Shown in pieces: positions 1-7,922 of a stretch of 12,553 nt of DNA (positions are counted from its first letter, which is position 1; the number at the start of each line of letters is the position of its first letter). The position numbers and the translations under genes are program-made. This stretch comes from Scytalidium lignicola (lineage: Eukaryota > Ascomycota > Leotiomycetes). The stretch is taken from NCBI GenBank assembly GCA_002812745.2, contig NCSJ02000629.1, positions 1 through 12,553 on the forward strand, read 5' to 3'. The notes beneath the pieces were generated by a model that was given only the letters and a program-made list of their open reading frames with translations, was not told where the DNA came from and did no database searches.

Positions 1-1310
1 GCCAAGGTCGACCTCCTGCTGTCGCGCATCCAGGCCAATCTGGGCTCCACGATGGATATGGCCGAGTATGCTATGTTCTTTGGGTTTGATGTCATGGGGC
101 AAGTTGGTGAGTAGAACCGGATCCTCGAGTTTTCCTCCTATGTTTTGGTGTATGTCAATTGCTGAGTTATGATATCAGGCTTCTGCAAGGATTTCCACAT
201 GCTTGAATCCGGCCATGAACATCCTGCTATCAAGGGTCTGCACGATAACATGACTGCTGTTGGTGTCCTGGGCACCGTCCCGTGGTTAATGTCCATGCTC
301 AGCAAGATACCCGGTGCCACGGGGAGTTATGCACGGTTTACAGATTGGTGTGGCCAGGAGCTCAAGGAGAAGCGCGCCGTAAGTCCTTAGTCCTTTTTTG
401 ACTTTCTACAACTATGATGAGGGGACTAATTGTTCGATGAAAAGATGGTTGCTAGTGAAAAGGCTGCTCTGAATGACCAGGATCCAAGGGACGTCATGTC
501 CTGGCTGCTCAAGGCTGAGGATGAGCATGATAATTCTGCGCCTCCTGGTGAGGGGGCTTTCCAGGAAGATTCCCGCTTGATGATCATTGCTGGAAGGTAA
601 GCCGTCACAATCACCCCTCTCNTTTTTTTTGTTGGAATAACTAGAAGCTAAGTGTATATTATATAGCGATACGACAAGCGTAGCTTTGACAAATGCGTAA
701 GATTTAAATATCTCATCCGAAGAAGTTACATTATCCATTAACTCACCCTCACAGACTCTACTACCTCACAAAAACCCCATCCGTCTACAACAAACTCCAA
801 TCCCTACTCCAAGCCCAATGTCCCAGCGGAGAAAAAGACTGGTCCTACGAGAAAATCAAATCCATCCCTTACCTCGACTACATCATCCAAGAAACCCTCC
901 GTCTCAAGCCCTCCGTCCCAGCAGGTCTCTCCCGCCTCACCCCCGCTACAGGTCTCCAAATCGACGACGTCTTCATCCCGGCCGACACCATCGTCTCCGT
1001 CCCAGCATACACCATCCACCGCGACCCACGGTACTGGGGTACCGAGTACGACGTGCTAGCGTTCCGACCTGAGCGATGGGAGACGCTGTCGCCCGAGAAA
1101 ACGCCGTGGATCCCATTCACTCGGGGGCAATTCAGCTGTCCGGGGAAGAACCTGGCGTTTATGGAGCTGCGGATGGTGCTGAGTCAGGTTGCGATGCGGT
1201 ATGATTTGGCGTTTCCCGAGGGCGAGGATGGCGGGAGGTTTGATTCCGAGGCGAAGGATACGTTTACGCTGAATGTCCCGGCGTTGCCGATAGTGTTTAG
1301 GTCGAGATGA
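1..1310 (+). CDS. Cytochrome P450 monooxygenase, 5'-truncated by window edge
   Basis: Heme-thiolate monooxygenase that would use O2 and electrons from NADPH-P450 reductase; the substrate cannot be told. Exons are 1-106, 179-378, 445-596, 667-696 and 755-1310; joined they give 347 codons in one frame, ending in TGA at 1308-1310. Landmarks, numbered from the window start: I-helix AGSDTTS (151-157), K-helix ETLR (E209, R212), FRPERW (266-271), and heme loop FTRGQFSCPG (284-293) with ligand Cys291. Introns (72, 66, 70 and 58 nt) have GTRAGT-like or GTAAGN donors; intron 2 ends in AAG, the only in-frame choice. Fungal P450s are usually about 500-550 aa, so roughly 150-200 residues, including any N-terminal membrane anchor, lie upstream. 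The frame is intact despite the RIP-like DNA downstream. Fungal microsomal type is likely from family resemblance; CYP family not assigned. An N at 622 falls inside intron 3. Confidence 0.95.
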
Positions 1311-1318
1311 TTGCAATG

Positions 1319-1324
1319 AATAAA
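1319..1324 (+). promoter_or_regulatory. Possible polyadenylation signal of the P450 gene
   Basis: AATAAA lies 9 nt after the P450 stop codon. The distance is short for a fungal 3' UTR and AT-rich DNA follows, so chance occurrence is possible. Confidence 0.3.
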
Positions 1325-2020
1325 TCTTACTATGACTTATCTGTCCAGGGATTCTTAATTCTAGTTCCATATGATGTAGATTTTTTTGGTGTTTTGTTCG
1401 ATATTGGAGGTTTGAAGTTGATGAGATTTGACACCCCTTGGAAGGTAATTTACATACTATATAACTTTACGGTATCGGGGGCGTTTGAAACTCATTTCAA
1501 TTACATAAATGGTATAGTATTGTGGGACACGAAAAGAACAAGTGCTCTAACCTTACCAATAACCAGATAGATATATCGCAACATAGCTGTTATGTAGTCA
1601 AGTAATTGTTCTACACTGAATTAGAACTATTGAGAAAAGTATTAATTAAGGCAAACCTAGATATTTCGTTGATGACAATGATGACATTTATTTATGTCCC
1701 GGCACATTTTTACCCTTTGACCTTTCTTCTCTTAGGATACGGGGTGATATACTAAGCTTGGGGTTTATATACAACATAATTACTATTTATAATGTTATAT
1801 NAAAAAGTTTTGGGTCCCTAATTAGTGATCACTACGGTGTCATAGTGCTATTATACACGTATCCTCTTGGTCGGTGGAAATGGAGTCAATTATGCAACTT
1901 GCACAAATTAAGCTATATTGTGCATATGAGTCTAATATTAGTGGCTCGGTTAAATTATGTAGGAAACGCACCCAATTAGATACTACAAACTCTTGATCAT
2001 GGCTTGCACAAGTGCGGGTG
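1325..2020. other. AT-rich intergenic DNA, no gene seen
   Basis: Composition drops sharply to AT-rich right after the P450 gene. Short open frames here (for example 1307-1570 and 1758-1979, + strand) show no recognisable domain and have the look of chance frames. An N at 1801 abuts an A run. AGTGGCT at about 1939 recurs near 2340 and 2387, with GGTGGCT near 2399, without a clear repeat unit. Confidence 0.5.
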
Positions 2021-2165
2021 CAGTTTTACATAATTGACTTAATTTCCACCCGCCAAAGACCCCCCCTCCGAAAAAAGTATTTCATGTAATTGTTGCTCCA
2101 ATATCGCTGACCCGGTCACATGGTTAGCGATCACGTGTAGACTAGACCCAATTAGGCGTTAGGAG

Positions 2166-2188
2166 TTTCGCAACCCCTTTTCGCAACC
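2166..2188 (+). repeat. Short direct repeat TTTCGCAACC x2
   Basis: TTTCGCAACC occurs at 2166-2175 and 2179-2188, inside the left arm of the long inverted repeat and absent from the right arm. Its role is unknown. Confidence 0.5.
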
Positions 2189-2685
2189 ACTCCAATTTGA
2201 AGAACGACAACTCCTAGAATGCAATTAGCATACCATAACTATATGTATTACATCGTGCTACACATTATGGGAGTATACCAACACTGATCAGTTTTGTACA
2301 TACAGATCAGGAAATTGTTAACGTACGAAGTGGGCGATTTAGTGGCTCCTCTACACATTGCAATTTCAAGGATTTGCAATTGTTCGAGTGGCTAATTCGG
2401 TGGCTCTCTTACAATTCGCAGTTTTTTTCGTCGAAAGAGAGAATCACTATATTTCGAAGATAATATACTAATTCTTGCCAAATTTCAGTGGTCAGTCTTT
2501 TGACTTTTACTTTTACACAAACTATACTCTTTCACTTTTAATCTTCATTTAAAAATATGTTCTTTTATTTTTAATTTCATTCAAAATCACAATCCTTATT
2601 TCAATTCTACACTAAAATCATATTATGATATTCTTTACACTCAATTGACTATTTACGATTACTTTATGACTTTCTTTATGCCCTG

Positions 2686-2898
2686 TGTTAGGGGTCACGA
2701 CTGAGAGAAGGGCAACCCCTATCAGGGGTATAGTTCGCTTATGAATAGCACGTGACGCTCGAATATAAAAGGAAGAACGTGACATGGAAGACAAAGGATA
2801 AGACTTAGTATGTGTAGCGAATATACTCGTACCAGCGTACTGCCATCTCCTTGACTGTGATTCGTCGTCTACCACCCCGGACCTAACCGTCCTTAACA
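2686..2898. mobile_element. LTR-like block, possibly a solo LTR
   Basis: A 213-bp block of near-normal GC stands out from AT-rich flanks. It begins TGTTAGGGGTCACGAC and ends CCGTCCTTAACA, so it has TG...CA termini with TGTTA/TAACA inverted ends, as LTRs do. A TATA-like AATATAAAAG lies at about 2761-2770, between two CGTGAC motifs. No matching 5-bp target duplication is visible (CCCTG before, GATTC after) and no primer-binding site or polypurine tract is clear. A broken open frame on the minus strand (2618-2953) overlaps it but has no recognised domain. Confidence 0.45.
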
Positions 2899-3276
2899 GA
2901 TTCATAATAGTGACAATTATTACTAATAGTTTAATTTCACTATTTATGATCAAAAGGAAACTCTCAATACNTTTTTTTCTTAACTATCCTCAATATTACT
3001 TTCTTGAAAATCTGGTTAATAACTGTCAGTATACTCTTATAACGCGTAGCACGACGTAATACATATAGTTATGGTATGCCAATTGCGTTATATTAGGAGA
3101 TTCATCGTTGTTGATTAGAGTAGTAGAAGTAGTCGCATAGCTTAAGGCCATACCTCGCTTCTATCACCCAATCGGGCCTAGTCTACACGTGACCGTAACC
3201 TTCCCCCATAATGTGACCACCAACAATCTTCCTTTGTAATACTGAAAACATTGCGGGGCCCGCTTATGTAAAACGG

Positions 3277-3640
3277 ACAAGATTAGGGGGGTGTTATTGG
3301 TCGGTAAAAGCCTTTTCTGATGTTTTTATTGGTTTATAAACCGTCAAATCAACGGTTGTGTCTGTAACCTCATACATCATAAGGGATTATCGGTAACGTG
3401 TTATATGTGAAATATCATGAGATATCATATAAAAAGAGGTTCGGTTTGGAATAACCATGCTTCCGATATAGTGTATATATAACTGTAGCGATTCTAAAAT
3501 AATTCTGTTTTGCAAATTTATTTTTTAGTTTCGGTTTGGTGAGTATTAATAACCATAGTAAGAATGATATTTCTAATCGANTTTTTTTATTATGATTTTC
3601 ATATACAGCTAGCCACAGTTCATAGGTTTATGAGCTTTCA
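3277..3640. other. AT-rich DNA with a spaced direct repeat
   Basis: TTCGGTTTGG followed by an ATAACCAT word occurs twice, near 3440 and 3531, suggesting diverged copies about 90 bp apart. A perfect 6-bp hairpin (AACCGT...ACGGTT) sits near 3341-3359. No coding frame is supported. An N at 3581 abuts a T run. Confidence 0.45.
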
Positions 3641-3680
3641 CAAAAGAAAAGGCTAACGGCTATAAATCGTTAGCTTTGCT

Positions 3681-3756
3681 TACTGTACAGCACAACCTAT
3701 ACTGTACGGTACAACCCATACTGTACGGTACAACCTATACTGTGCAGTATAACTTA
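3681..3756 (+). repeat. Tandem repeat, 4 x 19 bp
   Basis: Four consecutive 19-bp units of the form TACTGTACGGTACAACCTA lie at 3681-3699, 3700-3718, 3719-3737 and 3738-3756. Units 2 and 3 differ at one base; units 1 and 4 carry a few transitions. The inner GTACNGTAC is near-palindromic. The array lies between the first and second palindrome copies. Confidence 0.85.
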
Positions 3757-3923
3757 TACTCCAGCTAACCCTCTAGCCAACGACCAGAAGTCGTTAGCCT
3801 ACAGGCTTACGAGTTTAAAAGGGTGCATATGAAAAGAAGCTAACAGCCGAAGGGCATTGGCTGTATTGGCCAGTTTCTACAATCAAATCTAACAGGAACT
3901 AACGGCTAGAGGTCGTTGGTTAC

Positions 3924-3961
3924 AGTAGATTCTAAGCTGTATAGTAGATTTTAAGCTGTAC
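3924..3961 (+). repeat. Tandem repeat, 2 x 19 bp
   Basis: Two adjacent 19-bp units, CAGTAGATTCTAAGCTGTA (3924-3942) and TAGTAGATTTTAAGCTGTA (3943-3961), differ at two C/T positions. The unit length equals that of the array at 3681-3756, though the sequence differs. Confidence 0.75.
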
Positions 3962-4498
3962 AATAATGTCAAAAAATACTATATATACAAAATAAAAAAA
4001 GATTAGATAAAAAGCTTATACTATAATATTGACTTAGCAATTAAAATATAAAAGATAACAGTATAAAATATATTGCAATATTTTGTAGTTGTAGTTTTGC
4101 TTTTATACTGACATTTTTACATACTCTCCACTTTACAATTAGCTTTACATATAATATAACTATAGTAATATTTACAATTATTATCAGAACTGTACAGTAG
4201 TTGTTATAACTGTATTTACTATACTATATTTTACATATATAAACCCTTTATAAATTTCAGAATAATCAAGGCAATTTACAGTTCTGAATCTATTTCTTGC
4301 ATTCTTTTAATATTATTGCTGTAAATCAACAAAATAACAATTCTAAATTTTAAATAACATATAAATTGATTTCTGACTTTTCTAAAATATCAAAAAATAA
4401 AGGTTTTATAGCTATAAACACTCTGTAAACAAGTTACTAGACTTATGTCCACTTTTTAATTCTAACTCTGAGATGTTATTATCTGACAAATAGATTTT
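3962..4498. other. AT-rich spacer between palindrome clusters
   Basis: Very AT-rich, with scattered ACTGTACAGTAG-like words (near 4190) recalling the 19-bp repeats. No gene, terminal repeat or coding relic could be supported. Confidence 0.5.
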
Positions 4499-4817
4499 CT
4501 AGCTAATAACCAGAAAACGTTAATATACAATAATATACAAGCTATAATTAGCCAACAGCCGAAGGTTGTTAGCCTATTGTACAATATATAAATGGACGAT
4601 ATTTAATTGAATTTAACAGGGCTAACGGCCAAAGGTCATTAGCCTATTATAGAGTCCACAGAGCCTACAGCTCGACCGTACGAGAGCTAACGGCCGAAGG
4701 GCGTTGGCGTATGGGTATGTAATATAATAAACTATATACGATATATAATATATACAGTTGGTCAAAATTAGGTGGTAATTGGATAGTTTTACAGGCTATA
4801 TATCACGTGCAATAATA

Positions 4818-4867
4818 GGGTGCGAAGCACCCTTCTACGAGCGGAGCGAGTAACAAGCGCAGCTTGT
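4818..4867. repeat. Row of three GCGNAGC mini-hairpins
   Basis: Three successive hairpins share the core GCGNAGC. The first is GGGTGC-GAA-GCACCC (4818-4832, perfect 6-bp stem), the second has core GCGGAGC at 4841-4847 in a weaker stem, and the third is ACAAGC-GCA-GCTTGT (4853-4867, perfect 6-bp stem). d(GCGNAGC) is known from biophysical work as an unusually stable DNA mini-hairpin with a GNA loop. The row is followed by an AT-rich CTATCTATATAGTATTAAAA. A hairpin near an AT-rich end resembles the 3' terminus of Helitron-type elements, but a canonical CTRR end is not clear. Confidence 0.8.
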
Positions 4868-5679
4868 CTATCTATATAGTATTAAAAACATTGTGGATCC
4901 TCGTTCAGATTTTCCGCATAACTCCGATTATAATTGGTCGTGGAAACATGTTTCTAGCGATTTGATTGATACTCAGAATGTGATTCCAATGATTTGATTG
5001 GTTATAGCCTATTCAATTATCATGTTCGATTGTACTCTTTGATTACATTATAAACATAGATCATATCTAAAATAATGATATACTATGATTAATGTTCTAT
5101 TATGTATATTATAATGCTATTACTATAAGATTATAATATAATTATTGTATTCTATTAAGTAAAAGATATACAAATTATCATATAATTGTTCTTTTGCTTT
5201 TTCGTTTAATACTCCTCCTTATATAGTTTGTACAATAGTATACATTCTCTTTATAATATAATAATTATCNTTTTTATTTCTCTTTAACTATGGTTTTTAC
5301 TATTATTAATAATAGAGTATCATCTTTCAACTTCTCCTACTTTACATTATACAATATGTAAACAATAACTTTTCTTAGAACTATTTAAAAGACAATAAGA
5401 TAATAGTTTTTACAATATATATTCTACTTACTTAATTAATATCCACCCTTTAATTACCATTATAGTTGTATATTTGACTATTAATAAGAATATTAACAAA
5501 ATAAGAAAATTGTACTTAGAGAAATCAACATTAACACTTTATACTAGACTTGACAATCTTTTAATCTATTACTTAAGAAGTGTTAATAATATTAATATAA
5601 TCATTTAATAACTTTACCTAAGTTAGTACAACCTTCTAAGCTTGATCTTGAGTTAATAATTCTATTATAAAAATTGTAT
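4868..5679. other. AT-rich intergenic DNA, no gene seen
   Basis: Mostly AT-rich low-information sequence. GATTTGATTG occurs twice (about 4959 and 4991), the only small repeat noticed. No RNA gene, coding relic or element end is supported. An N at 5270 abuts a T run. Confidence 0.5.
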
Positions 5680-5706
5680 NGCGACTTTAATGNTNNGNNN
5701 TACGCN
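5680..5706. other. Cluster of ambiguous bases, probable assembly join
   Basis: Eight N calls occur within 27 bases (5680, 5693, 5695-5696, 5698-5700, 5706). Base composition changes abruptly here, from AT-rich on the left to near 50% GC on the right, so continuity across this point is uncertain. Confidence 0.7.
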
Positions 5707-5747
5707 GAAAGGTGACGGAGGTTTTGGAAGGTGATGGGGTTTTGGCG

Positions 5748-5769
5748 CCAACCGCCCCTGGGTGGTTGG
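5748..5769. repeat. GC-rich hairpin
   Basis: CCAACCGCC (5748-5756) pairs with GGTGGTTGG (5761-5769) around a CCTG loop, giving nine pairs including one G-T. It lies just right of the N cluster. Function unknown. Confidence 0.55.
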
Positions 5770-5908
5770 TCAGCGATAAAACTGCGTACGAGCGCAACCG
5801 ACTATTACGCTTCGAAACTTCAAAGTCAACAAGTTGAATATTTTATTATTAAATACTCACATGTAAGAATTCTATAAGCATTCGTTATTTAATATAAAAT
5901 AAGGTAAA

Positions 5909-6095
5909 CTTCGTTATGCCTTTGAGAATTCTCAAAATAATAAAGAAATAAACAATCCAAAATTCTAGTTATGGGGCTTCAGGCTCAAAAAGCTGACTTA
6001 CGGGAGCAAGCTCATTACATAGCAATAGCCCGCCCGTAAGAAATATCCTGTAGGAGGAACTTAATTAACACTCCCCTTTCCTTGTATTAACGAAG
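5909..6095 (-). mobile_element. Structured island, possible LTR end or small inverted-repeat element
   Basis: Two readings compete. Read on the minus strand, GAAAGGGGAG (6080-6071) is followed by TGTTAATTAAG starting at 6070, which looks like a polypurine tract followed by an LTR start. Alternatively CTTCGTTA (5909-5916) and TAACGAAG (6088-6095) are inverted ends of a 187-bp element. Inside, CTTACGGG (5997-6004) and CCCGTAAG (6033-6040) form a hairpin arm pair. No target duplication or coding relic decides between these. Confidence 0.35.
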
Positions 6096-6184
6096 TCGCA
6101 ATGCCTCCAAGATAACTTGGTTGACCTTTCAGACAGAGAGCAGGATGTGATGATTACATAGGACTTAATAGTGTGAAGTCTGTA

Positions 6185-6216
6185 CGATATATCTAGTTTA
6201 TGATATATCTGGTTTC
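6185..6216. repeat. Direct repeat, 2 x 16 bp, in the 3' flank of the rutA-like gene
   Basis: CGATATATCTAGTTTA (6185-6200) is followed directly by TGATATATCTGGTTTC (6201-6216); the differences are C/T and A/G. It lies about 40-70 bp past the stop codon of the minus-strand gene and may be part of its 3' UTR. Confidence 0.5.
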
Positions 6217-6254
6217 TTTGATATTATGCTTGTATCTCATCTAGATGTTAAGTC

Positions 6255-7423
6255 TTATGCTGTACTCATCGAAGTCCCATTAAACCCATTAACCTTTGAG
6301 CGCGACTTCATGAGTGGCTGGATGTACTTGCCGAAGTTGTCGAGACCGGGTAGGAAGTCGTCAAATGTCAACATCACGCCCTTGACGCCCTCGACCTCGG
6401 AAATCTCGTCGAGCATGCTGGCTATAGACTCATACGAACCGACAATCACACCTTGATTCATGTTTACCTTGTGGCCAGTCGTTGATACCAAACGCCGTGC
6501 CGTCGCGTGTACGTCCGCCTTCTTATCCTGCGACACCTGGCCCGCAACCCACTCCAATGCACCTTCGTCGGTTCCCTCGCAGTAGTGCTGCCATGTCGCT
6601 AAGGCCTTCTCGTCTGTCTCATCGGCAATCACCATCATGAGGATCTTGATACACCAGTTAGTCGGGATATGAGCGTTTAAAGTGGGAGGAAACTCACCAT
6701 GGAGCCGACATCCCGACCGGTCTTTTTTGCCGCATCTACCAGCCGTTGATTTGCCTCGCGGAATGCCGTAGGTGTATTAATTCCAACGCTCGATGTGAAA
6801 TTGTAGTCGGCATATTCGCTGGCAAACTTGGTTCCTCGATCGCTCTGACCCGCCGCAATGATTGGGATCTTGGCAGACGGTTTTGGTAACAGCCTGCAGT
6901 CGTTCATCGTGAAGTATTTGCCCTTCAAATCGGAGCTCCCCTTCTCCCATAGCTCTTTCATAGTCTTTACATACTCCTCGGCGTAGTCATAACGGTACCC
7001 AAAGTATTCATTCCCTGGCCACATGCCCATCTGCTCGTACTCGGCTGCCTGCCAGCCGGTGACAATGTTGACCCCGAACCGGCCTGGTGCCATGTTCTCG
7101 ATGGTGATGGCCATACGGGCAGCGATCGCAGGCGGCAGAGTCAGGATGGCGGTAGAGGCGAACAGCTTGATACGGGTGGTGAGGGGTGCGATGCCCGCCA
7201 TCAACGTGAACGACTCGAGGTTATAGTCCCAATGCTCGGTGACACCACCGAAACCACGTAATTTGATCATCGATAGTGCGAAGTCGAAGCCGTAGCCCTC
7301 AGCTTTGAGCACAATATCGCGATTCAGTTCATACGTGGGCATATAATGCGGCGCGTTGGCCGAGATGAGCCAGCCATCATTGCCAATAGGGATGAAGATG
7401 CCGATGTCAAGTGCCTTCACCAT
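6255..7423 (-). CDS. RutA-like FMN-dependent monooxygenase (luciferase-like family)
   Basis: Closely resembles bacterial RutA, the pyrimidine monooxygenase that opens the uracil ring using reduced FMN and O2; the fungal substrate is inferred, not shown. Exon 1 is 7423-6698 (242 codons), a 53-nt intron runs 6697-6645 (GTGAGT donor, ACTAAC branch-like word, AAG acceptor), and exon 2 is 6644-6255, giving 371 aa; RutA is about 360-380 aa. Family segments are [12 protein letters not shown] (10-21), [13 protein letters not shown] (48-60), LTLPPAI (94-100), [12 protein letters not shown] (114-125), FTMNDCR (171-177), AGQSDRG (191-197), then MVIADETDE and [11 protein letters not shown] from exon 2. 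Asn119 seems to match the O2-pocket Asn of E. coli RutA and Ser90 its Thr; this is from memory of the family, not an alignment. The start has A at -3 and matches the family N-terminus. The enzyme needs a separate flavin reductase, absent here. No signal peptide or membrane segment; probably cytosolic. Confidence 0.95.
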
Positions 7424-7520
7424 TTTGTATACTTGTTATTAGTGAGTATCCGTTTGATGGGTTGTAGGATGGGACCAAGAGAATGGATAACGGATGAACT
7501 GATGAAGCATTAGCACATGA

Positions 7521-7530
7521 TATATTTATA
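7521..7530 (-). promoter_or_regulatory. TATA-like box upstream of the rutA-like gene
   Basis: On the minus strand the sequence reads TATAAATATA, about 100 bp before the start codon at 7423, a reasonable distance for a fungal core promoter. The DNA around it is moderately AT-rich, so chance is possible. Confidence 0.4.
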
Positions 7531-7922
7531 TTGAATCCGGATGTTATCCCTTATATATCCCTAAATTATATAGCCCTATATCCTGTAATCTCGTACAGGC
7601 TGCCTCCTGCTCGGCACGACCAAGACCCAGCTTGGCGGGGCTTGTTGCGTATTGTGAAATGGACCAGCTCCGACAAACTGATAAGCCTTGGACACCCTCC
7701 GGCTGTATGGGTAGATTCATGTACGGAGGAGACTGTGTCTTTATCTCCCTGCAATCACAGCGCATTCTGTGTATCTTTGGTCTTATCGCGCAAAGGCCCG
7801 CGTATCACTGTTTGCCCGATTCGCGGCAAACTCCTCTTAAGATAACTAATCCACTTAAAGAGTTATTACAAGGCCTAAGCTAAATCTACACACCTAACGC
7901 GTCTTATATCTACACACAGCGA
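7531..7922. other. Upstream region of the rutA-like gene, no second gene seen
   Basis: About 390 bp of moderate GC lie between the TATA-like box and the fold-back element. Open frames on both strands (for example 7632-7883 + and 7544-7765 -) have no recognisable domain and overlap one another. A direct repeat ATCTACACAC occurs at 7884-7893 and 7908-7917, beside the mobile element. Confidence 0.5.
7679..7845. promoter_or_regulatory. Cluster of GATA-factor (HGATAR) sites
   Basis: Four HGATAR words lie 256-422 bp upstream of the rutA-like start: TGATAA (7679-7684, +), AGATAA (7741-7746, -), CGATAA (7783-7788, -) and AGATAA (7840-7845, +). Fungal AreA/NIT2 GATA factors bind such sites, often in pairs, to activate nitrogen-scavenging genes. 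That fits a pyrimidine-degrading enzyme. Regulation is an inference from motifs only. Confidence 0.4.

Larger units (their letters stand above)
2023..3274. repeat. Long inverted repeat (arms about 2023-2280 and 3029-3274), RIP-diverged
   Basis: Two blocks match in opposite orientation. Block one is 2131-2156 against 3167-3192: 23 of 26 positions agree, both beginning TCACGTGTAGACTAG. Block two is 2221-2278 against 3029-3086: 52 of 58 agree, sharing CATACCATAACTATATGTA. All nine differences are A versus G, as expected if RIP hit the arms separately. GTTTTACATAA marks the outer end of each arm (2023-2033 and 3264-3274), and the space between has a length difference of about 26 nt. The spacer of roughly 750 bp contains an LTR-like block. 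This could be the terminal repeats of a dead DNA transposon or two inverted copies of one repeat; no transposase frame was seen. Confidence 0.8.
3651..4709. repeat. Field of eight degenerate ~25-bp palindromes
   Basis: Eight imperfect inverted repeats share the form GCTAACGGCC-GAA-GG followed by (T/G)CGTTAGCC. They lie at about 3651-3676, 3774-3801, 3839-3862, 3898-3922, 4499-4525, 4548-4576, 4621-4645 and 4686-4709, in two clusters separated by AT-rich DNA. The copies differ mostly by transitions, and some stems are perfect over 6-7 bp (3774-3801: AACGAC with GTCGTT). The repetition is seen directly; function is unknown. Such a field fits the non-coding body of a non-autonomous mobile element, perhaps one ending in the mini-hairpin row at 4818-4867. 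Confidence 0.75.

Noticed and set aside
804..1370. Several overlapping open frames on both strands within P450 exon 5 (804-1019 -, 818-1072 +, 878-1120 -, 1056-1370 -)
   Set aside because: They are shadows of the GC-rich coding exon; only the spliced frame carries P450 motifs.
1307..1570. Open frame of 87 codons after the P450 stop
   Set aside because: AT-rich, no domain, overlaps the P450 stop codon; probably chance.
2681..2903. Target-site duplication for the LTR-like block
   Set aside because: The flanking 5-mers (CCCTG and GATTC) do not match.
2618..2953. Minus-strand open frame of 111 codons
   Set aside because: It spans the LTR-like block and its flanks, and its translation has no recognised domain.
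3651..4709. Regularly occurring palindromes considered as a CRISPR-like array
   Set aside because: Spacing is irregular, spacers are unequal and the genome is eukaryotic.
4868..4890. Definite Helitron 3' end (CTRR) after the mini-hairpins
   Set aside because: The tail reads CTATCTATATAG then T, not a clean CTRR end, and no Rep/helicase relic is present; kept only as a hypothesis.
6226..6456. Plus-strand open frame opposite the rutA-like exon 2; likewise 7023-7226
   Set aside because: Antisense shadows of a well-supported coding exon.
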